DNA of 64,000 bases from Daedaleopsis sinensis (Eukaryota; Basidiomycota; Agaricomycetes; Polyporales; Polyporaceae): NCBI GenBank assembly GCA_033807695.1, contig CM066305.1, positions 1,550,001-1,614,000 on the forward strand. Reading direction: 5' to 3'. The stretch's first letter is position 1; every line of letters begins with the position of its first letter. The translations under genes were made by a program, and so were the position numbers. The notes under the pieces are model-generated. The model did no database searches and had not been told where the DNA came from. It worked only from the letters and a program-made list of their open reading frames with translations. Shown in pieces: positions 1 through 12,499 of the stretch.

Positions 1-1
1 G

Positions 2-247
2 TCCCTCGCGCTCGGTAGCATGCCGCGCACGACGACGAGCCCGAACCAGCCGCGGAGCAAGGCTGCGGAGGCCGGCCTGCTGTCTGTCCCACAGGAAGCG
101 ACGTACCACGCAGACTCTGGCATCCGGTTCGACGAGAACGGCCAGCCGATCCCTATCCCCCAGCCGGTGGCGTCGTCGTCGTCTGCGCATCCCGTTCCAG
201 ACGCGCCCGACCTCGGGGACGTTCCCCCGACGTACTCGGCCTCATAG
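2..247 (+). CDS. C-terminal end of a putative membrane or cell-surface protein (5' part outside window)
   Basis: An open frame enters from the left edge and stops at 245-247. Only about 80 residues are visible. They are rich in Ser, Pro and Thr, and carry the stretch YHADSGIRFDENGQPIP followed by an acidic Pro-rich tail ending DVPPTYSAS. From memory, a DSGIRF-like motif with a PPxYS/T end is common at the cytoplasmic tail of single-pass fungal surface proteins with a Ser/Thr-rich ectodomain, but the membrane segment itself is not in the window, so that assignment is inference. No function can be given. A sequence with the same EHHDSGIRF core occurs near 1660-1720. Confidence 0.55.
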   Translation, partial: SLALGSMPRTTTSPNQPRSKAAEAGLLSVPQEATYHADSGIRFDENGQPIPIPQPVASSSSAHPVPDAPDLGDVPPTYSAS

Positions 248-3200
248 ATGCGAAGCGGGAGGTGCTCGGTGTTGGGGGGGCAACGACGGCGTGGCATCTC
301 TTGAGGAGGCGGGGGATTTGTTTTTCCAACTTTCATTCATACACCATCAGTGCAAGTATATTTTTCTTCAAGTTGGCGTGGTTTACCTGCTGTTCAAAAT
401 TTGTCAGACATTTAATCGTATACGCGCCCTTCTCGCGACTGTTCAACCAAACGCCATCTACTACTAGACTTCAGGCTTCAGGTACCAAACGCGAAGGTCT
501 GCGTTATCTGATTTGTCTGCGACCTCAGTATGGCCCCAAAATTGGTGGTCGTGATGCAGTGTGCTCATAAGATTATTGTGTAGGTTTTCGTAAGCTTCCA
601 TGAGGATGTGGGGGCCCCTGCCTAAGTGCCTCAACGAAGCCGGATGTCCAGGAGTGAGTGGTAGGGCGCAGACATCCCCTCGCATCCACGTAGCCGACGA
701 ACATCGAACAAACAGCAGCGAACGAACAACATTGACCACCCCTATTACTCGTTCTTATCTCCCAATACGTCGGTTTGCGCCCATTCCACAAGCCACTCGA
801 GCTTCGCATACCTGTGATGACCAGGAACTGGCGTGGATCAAGTGTGTGGCACAAGTACTCCCCGTTCGCGAATGATAGCCTCTCTTCGCATTACACAACT
901 GTTACCGACCAGTTTTGCTCATCAGGAGTGTTAAGTGTCCTTACTGGCTCAGGGACACAGCGACCACGTACGCGTTACCACCAACTGCAATTCGAACGTG
1001 AGTGCAATATCCGGCGGCGAGCTCCGGATCCATCGTACAGTGCACTAACGTCATATGCCGACGATTTGAAAATGAACGAACAAGATGAGAACGTCGAGCC
1101 GATCGTAGGTGGGGTGCGAGTCGGCCTTCTCTCCATCACCGTCGAAACACTCATACTTCCTGTGTGTCCGGCACCGTCTCGCGCTCTCCCGGGAGACAGC
1201 GTAGAGTCGATCGGAAGATGGGTACATATATCTCTTCTCCGAGCTTCGTGCTAAGAGTGAATTACGCGGCGCCGCAGATCTTGTGAAATCGAGGTCAGCG
1301 CTTCCGAGACGTCCCCAGAGTCCTTCAAGTTCTTCTTCCCCCCAGCCTCGGGCCGTCCTCCCTCGGGCCCGCATCCGAGCCCTACTGCGCAGTGCGCACC
1401 TTCTGCGATCCTGCCCGACGACTCCGAGTGCGCAAGCGAGCCGGGCGTCTGTATGCCGCCGAACTCGCCCCGGGACAGGACCCGCGGAGTCCAAGTCGCA
1501 CCGGTCGCACCTGCAGCCGGGTCTCGAGCTGCTGCGTCGGGCTCATGCTCATACACCGGCGGCGGTAGCGGGCGAGACGGGGAGCGGCGGGGCTCGGGCC
1601 GGGACCAAGCCAGGAAGAGAGCCGTTCCGCCTCCAGTGCCCGAGGAAGCTCGAACCGGAAACGGTCGAGCACCACGACTCGGGGATACGCTTCGGGGATG
1701 GCGGGCTCGTACCGCTGTCCGGGGCTCATGCTGAACGCAGACAGTGCTTGCGGAGGGGCGGCCGCGATGCGGCGCCACGAGCTCTGCTGTTTATTGTGTG
1801 TGGACCTGTATGCTTGGGGCGCTGTGCCATTCAGTATCCCCGGACGGTCGACTCGCGAGTTGATGTTCCTCGGAGTGGGTTTGGGTAGGAGTCTGGGGTG
1901 GGGTTTGTTTGTCGAGGCCGTAGGTCCGCATTCGCGCTGGACGAACCGTTCGACGTCCCCGTATTGGGGTTCAAACTTTGCCCATCAATTGGCTATCTTA
2001 GGGTTTGTGCACAGTACTTCTATCTGCAAAAATCCACCTCCCGACATTGTATCTGTGCCACCATCGTGGCGTCCGAAGGTGGCTCTCGCTGGAACAATCC
2101 GAAATGCTCGCCGTGTGCGATGTTCACCGCCGCCGGTGCCAATAGAGTTCGACGGCGGATTGCCACCTGCCACGTATACGGTTTGCGAGGATAGTTAATG
2201 GTGGCGCGTTGGTCTTGCCCGTACGCTGCGACAACCCCAAGGCGTCCGTGATCTTCTCGAACCGCTTCACGCTGTCAACAGGCATTGCATCGGCCTAACC
2301 AAGGAAGGTCCCGACAGATAAAGTGCTGGTTGCTCCTGCTCAAAAATGTCTTTGTCAACGATTGCGATTCCATTTCGAACCGGATTTGTGGGCCGCCCCG
2401 CGGTAGCGCACCGAGAGGCGTATGACTCGAGGCGCGGTTTCTAGAAGCCATGCGGCGTCGCGCCCCAGTGCGCGTCGGCTGTGGTTCGAGCATTGCTACC
2501 GAACCCACCAGTAAATCAGCAGAGTGATACATATCGGGTCGAATCGCTCAGTACTCACCCACTGCATACGTGTACCATGTGCTTTTGACTTGCAGGTAGT
2601 GAGGACGTGGGCCCGCCACGTAGCACTGGTCCAGGAGCCTCCGTAAACAGGGCACAATTGGCGGGGCGCGCACCCATGGGATCCTAGGAGCCTGAATGTT
2701 GGCTTCGACGGCGGTCGGGAGATTCCCTGTGAGAAGTTAAGGAGCATGCGGAATACACTCAGCGGATCGAGTGAGGAATCCTGATATGGCAACAATGCGT
2801 AGTGCTTTCACTCTTCTCTGGCAGTCACGGCGGTAACTTGAAGGTTCGACTGCACAGCGAGAAGACTGAGGCTGGAATGAAGATGGTTTCCTGGAAACAG
2901 ATTATCAGACATTAAACACATACTCCGGAGCAACATTGCAGTGAGCTTTGTATTCCGTTCGCCGGTCTCGGGGTGAAATAATATGGGCCGGCGGGAGCAC
3001 TGATAATGGACCGCCGAGTCACAATCGCCGGTGTGTCTGCTTCGGTGTTTCACAGCAAGTCGACCTATACATAGGGCTAAAGTCGAAGATTATAATGGGC
3101 ATGATACTCACGTTCGTGGTCTTCAGCCTGTGATAGCCTTCACGGACAACATCGCTCTGCAGAGCTTGAGCAATCAGTCACAGTACCGCTGCGCTTGATC

Positions 3201-3709
3201 GTTGTCTGCGCATTGAGTACTAATTGGCCCTAGTACGGAGACTCGCGTGTCGTAAGCGCAGGAACCAGCATCATCATAGTAAGGTCGGCGGACTGCAGTG
3301 AGTACTTCAAGCTTTCAAGTGGCATATCGGAGTGAGAACTTAGGGGAGAAGGATGAGGTCATAGGACGCGATCGGAGTGACACGCTACGCGACGCGTAGT
3401 ACGGGCGGCATTTCCCGACTCCTGTCAATACTGGTGCGGGTACCACTCACACTCTTCCCCTCACCCCTTCCTCTTTCCTCGTCTAATCAGCCTCACCTGC
3501 CACGTTGCTACTGGGCGCAGACAGGTCTAGTGCTTCTCATTTGTTGGGTCTGAGCAAGTGTACGCGTATAGGCGGCGAATGCGTGGAGACACTTGTCAGT
3601 GGTACGTCTCCCTTTCTTTCTACCCGGCTCTCAAACATATCATTGCAATACCCTCAGGCCTTGAATAATCTATTGCGCCTCATTGAAGCCTTCTTCTCCG
3701 GTCTCCTTC
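248..3709. other. Long stretch without a convincing gene
   Basis: I found no reading frame with recognisable domains, consistent GC3 bias or a believable exon chain here, except the possible decayed fragment at about 1283-1800. The last 200 bases should hold the promoter and 5' leader of the PP2C gene. A GTACGT donor at 3602 and a CTCAG acceptor ending at 3657 could form a 56-nt intron in that leader. Confidence 0.5.
1283..1800 (+). pseudogene. Possible decayed or divergent copy of the DSGIRF-tail protein
   Basis: One plus-strand frame reads LEPETVEHHDSGIRFGDG at about 1650-1710, resembling the tail EATYHADSGIRFDENG of the gene at the left edge. The upstream part is GC-rich, low in complexity, and open in several frames on both strands, so no single frame is favoured. 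After the motif the frame does not give the expected PPxYS ending. It could be a gene fragment, a pseudogene, or a real divergent gene whose exons I cannot join. The motif match is short, so chance remains possible. Confidence 0.3.
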
Positions 3710-5515
3710 ATGCTCAGACGTGCTTGGAAACCTGTTCTGGGCACCGCCGTTCTTGTCGGTACTCCCGCATATCTATATTACTCTCATTACCGGAAGCCGA
3801 CACGCGAAACGTTTGACATATCCATCAAGGCTGTAGGTCCGGACGGAAAACGCCAGGTTGTCACGCAAGCCGTTCAGGTCCTCACCAAAGACGAGGTCGA
3901 TGGCCGCATCCGCCAGCATGCTTCCGCTAAAAGCGTTGTGCGCCACGGCGGTATCGTCTGGAAGTCCACTACCGCACACCTCTCGTCAAATGATCCGATA
4001 GAAGATGCAAACAGCAACTTGCTCATCGAACGAGACGCGTCAGACCTCTCTCCGCCTGGAGATTATCTCTTCTTCGCCGTCATGGACGGTCATGGAGGGC
4101 CCCATACGTCTCGTGTGCTCTCGGACATCCTCATTCCAACTGTTGCTATGGAGCTCGCGATGCGCGTCAACGATCCCAACGCAAACGTCAATGATAGAGG
4201 ATTGATTCACAAGGCAAAGTCTCTCATCTGGTCACCGTCTGCACCTTCTCCGTACGACGCCAACCCTGCCAATGTTGCGAACGCAATCGAGACGGCATTC
4301 ACAAAATTGGACAACCAAATCGTGAATGCTCCTCTAGAGATCCTGTATCATGCAGTGGATCAAGATGCGTTGAAGAAGAAGCTCATCCCAGACTTGACCA
4401 AGCACCCATTAGCCACGTCGAGCATAGAAACAGCAATGTCCGGTGAGTGGTACGATGCTATGTGCATACGCAACGTTCTGATGATGGCCGGTGCTTGTAG
4501 GAAGCTGTGCTTTACTTGCGATGTTCGATACCTCACATCGTAACTTATATGTAGCGTGCACGGGGGACAGTCGTGCGGTCGCTGGTGTCTACGAAGAAGG
4601 CTCGGACGGGCAAGGGGTCTGGCGTGTGGAGGTCCTGACCGAGGACCAGACGGGCCGGAACCCCAACGAACTCAAGAGGTCAGTCTACGTCAAGTTTCTC
4701 TCGCACATCGATGCATACATGCTGACCGGCTATTCAGGATCCAGTCAGAGCATCCAGCAGACGAAGCCGCCCACGTTGTCCGCAACGGTCGCATACTCGG
4801 CGGCCTCGAGCCCAGCCGTGCATTCGGCGACTCTCGCTACAAGTGGCCTCGCGAGGTGCAAGAAGTGTACGCTTATGTTTCACCGCCGTCCCAAATGTGC
4901 GTTCACTCATCGACTGTCTACAGACTCAACAAGGCCTTCATGGAGCCCAAGGGCGAAGCCCTCCGCCCCGCTCCGCCGACGCTCAAGACCCCGCCCTACG
5001 TGACCGCAAAGCCCGTCGTGACCCACCGCCCGCTCTCCTTCCTCCCGCTCCCCGCGCCCGACGCGCCCCAGCCAAAGTCCGCCATGCGCTTCCTCGTGCT
5101 CGCCACCGACGGCCTCTGGGACGAGCTCTCGAACGAGGAGGTCGTCGCCCTCGTCGGCGGCCACCTCGCCGGCCTCCGCGGGACGGTGCCGAAGACGCAG
5201 CTGCCCAGCCTCGTGCGCACTGCGACGGGCGCCGCAGGGGTCGAGGGCAAGGACAAGGATAGGCGCGCGCAGCGCGAGGGCGCGTGGGCGTTCGAGGACG
5301 ACAACCTCAGCGCGCACCTCATCCGGAACGCGCTCGGAGGCGGGGACGTCGCGCACCTGCGCAAGCTCGCGAGCATCCCCGCGCCGCACTCGCGGCGCTA
5401 CCGGGACGACATCACTGTCACGGTCGTCTGGTGGGAGGACGGGCGCGAGGGCCAGGCGCAGACGGAGCAGGTCAACGTCCCCCCGGGTGGTGCGGAGACA
5501 AGGGCAAAATTATGA
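3710..5515 (+). CDS. Mitochondrial-type PP2C protein phosphatase (Ptc5/PDP-like)
   Basis: Four exons (3710-4442, 4501-4678, 4738-4866, 4924-5515) give 543 residues. All three introns are 57-59 nt GT-AG. The N-terminus MLRRAWKPVLGTAVLVGTPA looks like a mitochondrial presequence followed by a hydrophobic stretch. PP2C metal-site motifs are visible: FFAVMDGHGG, ACTGDSRAVAG, GGLEPSRAFGD, LATDGLWDEL and a final RDDITVTVVWW. This family removes phosphate from Ser/Thr using two metal ions. In yeast the mitochondrial Ptc5 reactivates pyruvate dehydrogenase, so a similar role is likely but inferred. The start is the ATG at 3710, the first in frame with the presequence. It is convergent with the deubiquitinase gene downstream. 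Confidence 0.9.
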
Positions 5516-5833
5516 TAGGGTGTTGTGTATGATACATAGTTAACATAATTCACAGGCAAGGGCTGGCGGTGCCCACCGAAAGCTTGACCGACATCTGATA
5601 CTGTCTGGAAGTCGGTGTAGGGAGGCGTGGAGGTTGGATGCGTGTTCTGGATCTACGATGTCAGAGTTCGGGGGATCTGGAAATGGGGCGAGGGCGGGGG
5701 ATATGTATGCGTATATATGGGGCAGGGGGCAATGGGGAAAGACATGATGGCGGGGGGGAGAATGGATGAGAACGATGCGATACAACACAGATGTAAATGC
5801 CAGATACTACACGAGTCCGCACTCTCGAAACCT
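5516..5833. other. Intergenic space between two convergent genes
   Basis: About 320 bases separate the stop codons of the PP2C and deubiquitinase genes. It is G-rich on the plus strand. Presumably it holds both 3' untranslated regions. Nothing else was recognised. Confidence 0.6.
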
Positions 5834-8159
5834 CTACATCAAGAACCTTTTCTTGTGGGCGTGGCGTGCCCCGCCACCACCGCCCGTGGACTCGCGCCGT
5901 TGCTGTAGGTTGTTGCTCCCTTTGAGCCTGCTGAACGGATTGCTAGCCTTTGACGAGGACGAAGGCGGCGATAGAGGTGTCCGCGCCCACTTGGAGTAAG
6001 ATGCGTCCGCGTCGTCCCCGTCTGGCGTCTTCCGCTTCTTAGGCTTGGAGGCAGGAGTGGCGTAGAACGAAGAAGGAGGGATCGCAGAGGGGCCGCTGGA
6101 GGAGGAGGCAGCAGGAGTGGCGGATTGGGCTCCTGAAGATGTGGGGGTGGGACTAGATGGTCGAGGAGAAGATGTTGGCGGCTTAGGCTTAGGCGTATTG
6201 GCAGACTGTAGTGAGGCACTCGCAGCATCCACAACGGGGCGGTCCTCGACCATTCCGGTCTCATTCTTCCCCTCAACATCCTTGGGCGGCACGCTTTCGC
6301 CAATGTCATCGTCATCGTCGTCGTCATCGTCATCCTTGTACTCGGAGAGTTCCAAGAGTGCGCCCGTCGCCGGTTGAGATGTCGCAGCTGCGATCTTCTT
6401 CTTCAATGTCTCCGCCTGCGGGTCGGCCTTTGAGCTGTCCTTTGCAGGCGTCTGCGGAGAAGGGGCAGTCGGGAGGAGGGGACCAATGAACCGTTTCGGG
6501 GCCTTGGCTGGGGATGGCCTCTCGCTCTCCTCGTCATCGCTCTCGACGATCTTCCGTTTCTTCATACCGGCGATCAATCCTGTCTTCGCTGGCGGACGGA
6601 CTGGGGTAGAAGTAGGAGCGTTCAAGGCTGCCTCTAGAGCTTGGCCCTTATCGCGGATATAGAAGAGGATGTACGCGTTCTTCATGTTCGTCGGCACGCC
6701 ACTATGCCGTGCAACCGACTCGTCGTTCATCTCGTACCATTGGCCGTTCGCTGCTTTCACATGCGCATAGTAGTGGCCAGAGTTTGGACCACCACCGGCA
6801 TGCGATATGACGCCATAGAGGGAGTAGCTGGGACCATACTGACCATCGCTCATGCATGATTCAAGGCTGAGGCGTTCCTCGTATCGCACTGGGTGACCAA
6901 TCTTACGCCCCATGGGTGAAAAGCGCTTGAGATGCACTGTCAAGACTAGCGGTGCTTCCTGGACGGTAAACTGCTTGTCTGCGTTGACAGCCTTCTTGCA
7001 CCTGTAACCATCATGTCAATACTGTCTCCTCCACGAGCCTGCCGCATCACCTACTTCTCGCACTTGTACTTGTCAGCACCTCGTAGATGGTCCACTGCAA
7101 CGAACTTGCGCAGCGCGTCTCGTACTGATGGCACAGACGCGATGTCAACGCTGAGATCGAGCATCCTGTCGAACGTGTCGCTGTTGTGACCACAAGACAG
7201 ACACTTGACTCGAGAGCGAAGCAGACCACCAAAGATCATGTAGACCCAGGATGTCTCTGCAATCTTGGAGTCGAGCTTCCTATGGCGAAGTTCAAGAGGG
7301 TTCGGGGTTGCAAAGCACGAATACACTCACGGAGGGAACCCTGCTAGTGCAGACCGTTGCAATGCATCCACAAAGTAACGAAGGAACTCGTGCGAGTCCT
7401 CTTGCCTTCCTCTCCTCATGTGTTTTGCGATGACTAGCATGGATTTAGAGTTGACGCGTAGGAGAGGAGCAGTATGGATGTTGACATACGTTGAAGCTTC
7501 GTGATCACTGGGTAAGGCGTGATGGGGCGAGTCTTGTTCGAATACGCCTCCATCATGACCTGCCGCAGAGCACAGATCATGCAATACGTGTTTTTTGGAG
7601 AACGACCTGTGGCAAGGTCAGAGATTCAGGGAAGACCAAGAAGTTATTTAGCGTGCGGCACTCACAAGGTTCCTTAGTGGAATGCTTGAGTAGGACATGA
7701 AGCATGGGTGTAGTATGAAGGAGGCACTGAAGGGCGCTGTTCAAGAAACAGGTGTTGCCTGTGTTGTTGAGTCCGCACCCGACGGTGGCACCAGTGGGCC
7801 AGTGTGTGTCAATGGGCCCGGCATACAGAGACTTGGGAAGAGATGCAGGATCATGTGAGGTCTTGGAGGTTTTAGAAGGAGAAGTAGGCAATGGTTTCTT
7901 AGACTAGTAGAGAGTCAGAGGAGGAGCGCGTCAGTCATGGTGTATTGCAGAAACTCACTTCTGACGCCGCCGTCGCCTTAGGACTCTCATTGATTGGCTG
8001 GTATTTCCCCTCTGCGACAGCCAACACTCCAGACGATGAGCCTTCAATGAACTCTATTGGTGGAGGCAAGAGCTTATTGAAAGCCTCGAGGTCTTTCGCG
8101 GGGCGGTAGGAAGAATCATCGGCAAAGCGGGGAGAAGGGAGAAGCGGCGAGGCCAGCAT
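5834..8159 (-). CDS. Ubiquitin-specific protease (USP36/42-type, Ubp16-like)
   Basis: Six exons (8159-7959, 7903-7666, 7606-7490, 7433-7331, 7279-7055, 7001-5834) give 683 residues. This cysteine protease family cleaves ubiquitin from proteins. The catalytic Cys box is GCGLNNTGNTCFLNSALQCL, followed by RRGRQEDSHEFLRYF, a zinc-ribbon CLSCGH and CEKC pair, and the His box GGGPNSGHYYAHVK. The length and layout fit the USP36/Ubp16 group, whose members act in the nucleus or nucleolus. The C-terminal 250 residues are disordered, rich in Ser and Pro, with a run of Asp residues and a basic end HAHKKRFLM, consistent with nucleolar targeting (inference). The frame around the CMICALRQ exon is shifted relative to a longer shadow frame, so splicing is needed to see it. 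Confidence 0.92.
6304..6336 (-). repeat. Asp-coding trinucleotide tract in the deubiquitinase tail
   Basis: GAT/GAC codons give ten consecutive Asp after SEYK. It is a simple triplet tract inside the disordered C-terminal region and probably varies in length between strains. Confidence 0.8.
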
Positions 8160-8775
8160 TTTTTGAGCAACGAGAGGCGTGTTCAGAGTCACAGTCCACA
8201 CAGTAAGAGAACAGAGCAGAAGCGGGCGGTGAAGCAGACGCGTTTTGGCAGATGGAGGGAGAAGTCAAGAGAGCATCGAGAGCGCGGAGGGTGCGATACC
8301 AGTTATTTGGGGAGTCCCTCCAAACGAGCGCTCAATCAATCACTTTCGTTCTGTTGCCCGTTGTTTGTTTCTATTCCCGTCACGTGCTCAACGGCCTCGA
8401 GGTTACCGAACGTTTGTGCCGACTATAGTATACTAACGGTTAACTCGGAGCACTAATGACTACGTTGAAGTTGAACTGACGATTGGTGAGCATGGAGCAC
8501 TCATATTTACCTCATATTTACTGCCATCCTTCTCAACGTCAACACCGTATTCTGAATTGCGCAGCAGCTAAAAGTACAGTGTACGACCAACGATACAGAG
8601 GGGTGGGCATGAGGCTACTAATAACTACAAGGAACGGAGGAATACACAGAACTAGTAAACAGATAGACGTACAGACGCCAATACTGCATGTCGGTGCGGT
8701 ATTCAAGCGCACAAGTCCGAACGAACACAAATCATCAAACAGGAAAGGTCCGTGATATCATCAAAGGGCGTCGCT
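8160..8775. other. Intergenic region upstream of the deubiquitinase
   Basis: About 600 bases between the start of the deubiquitinase and the stop of the zinc-finger gene, both on the minus strand. It should hold the deubiquitinase promoter and the 3' end of the zinc-finger transcript. No further gene was seen. Confidence 0.5.
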
Positions 8776-10366
8776 CTAGTGCGCTGGTCCCCACGCGGAA
8801 ACCTGCGTATGGGTCGACCGGCTGAGATGCGAGATGGGGGTCATGTAGTCGGCATTCTTCCAGCCTGCCTGGGACGGCATGATCTGGTAGGAGGCCGAAC
8901 CGCGTTTGGTGTCGTAATCGTATGCGGAGTCGCAGTATCCTGCGGTCAGACCGGAAGCAGCAAGAAACTCGGGATCCATGAACGCTGAGTTCTCCCAGCT
9001 TTGCTGGTGCGAGTGCGCAAGAGCTATAGCAGCCCGCATTAGCGGAAAGTTTGGTGCATCAGGAATGAACGGTAGGACGTACGAGAATATGATGCAGAGT
9101 CATAGACACTCGAGTATTGGGACATGTTGCCCGTGCACGTCGGAGACTCAGAGGTATAGTGAGCTGAGACGTTGCCGTTCTCACTGCTAAAGTCAATCCC
9201 GAGGACTGCATGATACCTGTCAATACAAATCGCCTAGAACGTTCGCGGCGAGACGAGGTACGTACAGTTACCGTTCATGTCACCACCGCCATATCCAACG
9301 TGCGACGACTCGACAGGGAAACCATCAAGGCCAACGTCGAGGATCGGGAGCGAGGGGGATGGGCTGATGCTAGAAGGCGAAAGAGAAGGGGTAGTGGAGA
9401 TGCTATCGTGGCTTGGCGTGCGGATCATCGGCATAGAGAGAACTGTTCAAAGGAAAGGTGAGCTGTTGGCTTATGCGGGGTAGTCGCTGATAAAACTCAC
9501 GATCATACTGGGATAACATCTCGAAAGACTGCGCGGGGGTCACCACGGAGTAGGCGTTGCGCGATCCACGGCCGCGGCCTGGCATCCTACGCCTCATCTC
9601 GATGCCATTCATGCCCTCTTCGTTGAACTGGGGGAGAACAGCGAGGTCGTCGATGTTTAGGTGAATGGGCAGCCTATACAGCTCCACATCAACTGGCCCG
9701 GTGGTCTTCGAGAGTTTGTGTGCCTTGTCGAGGTGCTTCCAGAACTCGGTGAGCCGCTTGTTGCTGCATACGGCGCCGTCAGTTTGATTGTAACGAGAGC
9801 GAGAGAGGTTAACTAAACTCACGTAGAGGGACAATATGGGCAATAATGCGTCATGCCGGTGTGCTGCTCGCGGTAGTGGCGAGCGCAGGATGATTGATCG
9901 CCGAATGCCTTCGAGCAGTCCTCACAGGGACATACCCACGGCTTCTCACCGGTGCTGTGTTGCGGTCAGCACCACGGTTAATCAAGAGGGATGTGGGCTG
10001 CTTACTGGACATTCTCATGCGTCGACAATGTTGCCTGCTGGGAGAAGCTCTTGTCGCAGCCTGGCCAACGGCAGAAGAAGTCCCTGTGTCGCGATAAATC
10101 AGTATCGACGCTCCGCCCTGACAGAGGAGACGATACTCACCTGCGGCCTTCGTGGACGCCCCTCACGTGGCGGATCATGTCTGGTCTGCGGCTGAAGGAC
10201 TTGTCGCAATTTGCCATTTCGCACTTGTAAGGCTTCGGCTTCGGCTACGTCAAAACGTTAATCGAAAAGGACGCGAGACAACGAATACATCACTCACTGT
10301 CTTCTTAATCAGTTCGTCCTTGATGGAGATGGTCCTCAAGGCCTTCCGATACTCGTTGAAAGTCAT
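8776..10366 (-). CDS. C2H2 zinc-finger transcription factor
   Basis: Eight exons (10366-10298, 10244-10141, 10083-10006, 9954-9823, 9763-9501, 9442-9266, 9205-9083, 9023-8776) give 397 residues. All seven introns are 51-60 nt. The N-terminal half has three clear C2H2 fingers: YKCEMANCDKSF...H, FFCRWPGCDKSF...H, WVCPCEDCSKAF...H. A fourth, less regular one follows (YCPYC...H). The linker HTGEKPW is present. The C-terminal half is Ser, Tyr and Pro rich and unstructured, as expected for a regulatory region. It should bind DNA in the nucleus. The target genes cannot be read from sequence and I do not assign an ortholog. Confidence 0.88.
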
Positions 10367-12499
10367 GCTGGATAACTGTGGCGTAGCGATACAGTGTCTT
10401 CGTCGGGGTTGCTGCGTGAAGTGTGGCGTGCGCGGAGGGTATCGCGAAACAGTCGTGCAATAGTAGACCAAAGCCCAAGTGGATAGCAGCAGAAGTAGAT
10501 GGTCGTTGTAGGAAGAAGAACCGTGAAGGCCACGCCCCGCGCAGCGAATAAACGTTTAAATAGCAAGGTGAGGGGAGGTGGCTCAGCCGGTGGCCCACCG
10601 CTGATCTTTGTGTCCCTAAAGCGATTCGGGGCGGGGGAAAATGTAGACAGGCTCCGGTTCCTTTGCGTCGCTTTATACAGCTGGTGGACGGCTCTCAAGT
10701 CCCTTCGGAAAATCGCCACAGACAAGGCTGCACGATCGGTGGAGTGTCATGGGCGATCTGCGGGTCAATGCTTCGGAGCGGGGACACGCGAGGGGTGGTC
10801 GCTAACGCTGGCTAGAATCTTATGAAAAACAATAGACAAGCAATGCGCGTATCTTTTCTGAACACGAGCGGAATTGCAAACTCACCCGAATCAGTCGGAG
10901 GAACTGGATCGGGGTCGAAAGACAATTGGCGCCGCTGGGTGGTAGCCTCGTGGTGGTCTTGATCATCCTGCTGATCGCGCGCTTGGGAGTATCAGAACGT
11001 CTGAAGGAGAGCGCAAGACAATAGAGAGCGGTGTCGCCTGGTGTCGCCTCTATAAAATCGGTTAGTTCTTGGAGGGGGTTGGAGGTGCGCCCACAATTCT
11101 CTGCGATAATCAGTCGGAGGCGAGATGGCTTTATCATGCCCATGCCTACCTACGGACGCGACGATTCGCAGATAGAAGGATCGCGGCATACTTAGCGGTG
11201 GAAGTTCGTGCGAACGCATCGAGGAGCTCGATAGGCCTAGGGAACGGATCGGAGCCCGTACTCGTCCACAAGCTCATTGTGTGACCAAAATGTCAATTTT
11301 CCCCCCAGACGCTAACAAGACCAGTGAGACTTAGGGGCGCCAATGCAGTACTCCCTGGCACTACGCCGTATTACGTTGACCCTGAACGCAATTGTCGAGT
11401 GTCTGCCGGTGTTACGCTGTCGACAAGGACACAAGGCACCTCGACGACGCCGTTCATTAACGAGGACTCGCCTTGAGCTTTGTGTCGGACGACATGGGAG
11501 CTCCGCCGGTGTTGCCAGCATCGCATCGCAGACTGTACAACATCCAAGCTTGTGGCATTCCTGTGGAGACAGGGAACTGTGCCGACGTCAGGGAAGACCT
11601 GTATGTATTCTTGTCAGCCTTCGCCTCAATGCCTAAAGCCACTTCGACGATCCACTTCACTGACAACTCTCAGGTGTTCTCTTCTCCCGTCGAGGTATTG
11701 CAGGTAGATATGTGACGCCACGATTCCGCTTCCTTCGCCTTCTCGTGGCTGCATAACGCTCACCTGGAAGCCTTCGCACGCTGTCATGCTACTAGCACAG
11801 TTGGGACGGATGAGGCGTGCAGACGGCCAACACTGTCAATGTATGACTTCGCCACCACAGTTCTGCAACGCTCTCTCTCCGAGCTCGAACCCTGTGAGAG
11901 CGATCGGCTGCCTCGGCTTTCGCGTGCCGAGGCGGTACGGCGAACGGACGGCGGCGAGGTGAGCCCTTGGTATTGACACCCCTCTCCCTCGCCCTGTTCT
12001 CTCCGCGGTGGGACGCCTCCCACAGCCGTGGCAGCAACACTCCTTTCCGCGCAGCTGTGAGCCTTATGTGGCCGACGACGATGTCCTCGGGGTGGGCGGA
12101 GTGTCCGTTCCGCAGGTTGCCCGGGCTATATTCAGGTCCAGGTACGGCTTGACTTTCCTATCGCACGTCGGAGGAGTCATCGTCTCTACCGCATCCGCTC
12201 CGAGGGAAGCTTGGGCGGTTCGATTGGTCGTCGTCGGAGCCTCTGGTAAGATGGCGGGCGGTCGTATGATCATCCTAGAAGGACAAGCACTCATTTCAAA
12301 CAGACAGACATAGTATGAATACAAACAGCATGAGACACACCGGTTACAGACGGGAGCTGAAAGACGCACTGAGAAAGAGAAGTACGGAGTAACGTTCCTG
12401 ACGTCAGAAAAATCCAAAGGGCCCGACATCGTACCATCGCGATATCTCGTACATACTCGTACACACACTTGGGAGCGCGTCGACGAATTGAGAACAACG
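10367..12499. other. Two-kilobase stretch without a recognised gene
   Basis: Several short open frames exist on both strands (for example 11473-11715 and 12008-12313 on plus), but none shows a known domain or joins into a convincing exon chain. The first few hundred bases upstream of 10366 should contain the promoter of the zinc-finger gene. A small lineage-specific gene or non-coding RNA cannot be excluded. Confidence 0.45.

Noticed and set aside
12008..12313. Plus-strand frame with a hydrophobic run (VLGVGGVSVPQVARAIF)
   Set aside because: Short, no match to a known family, no exon partners found on either side.
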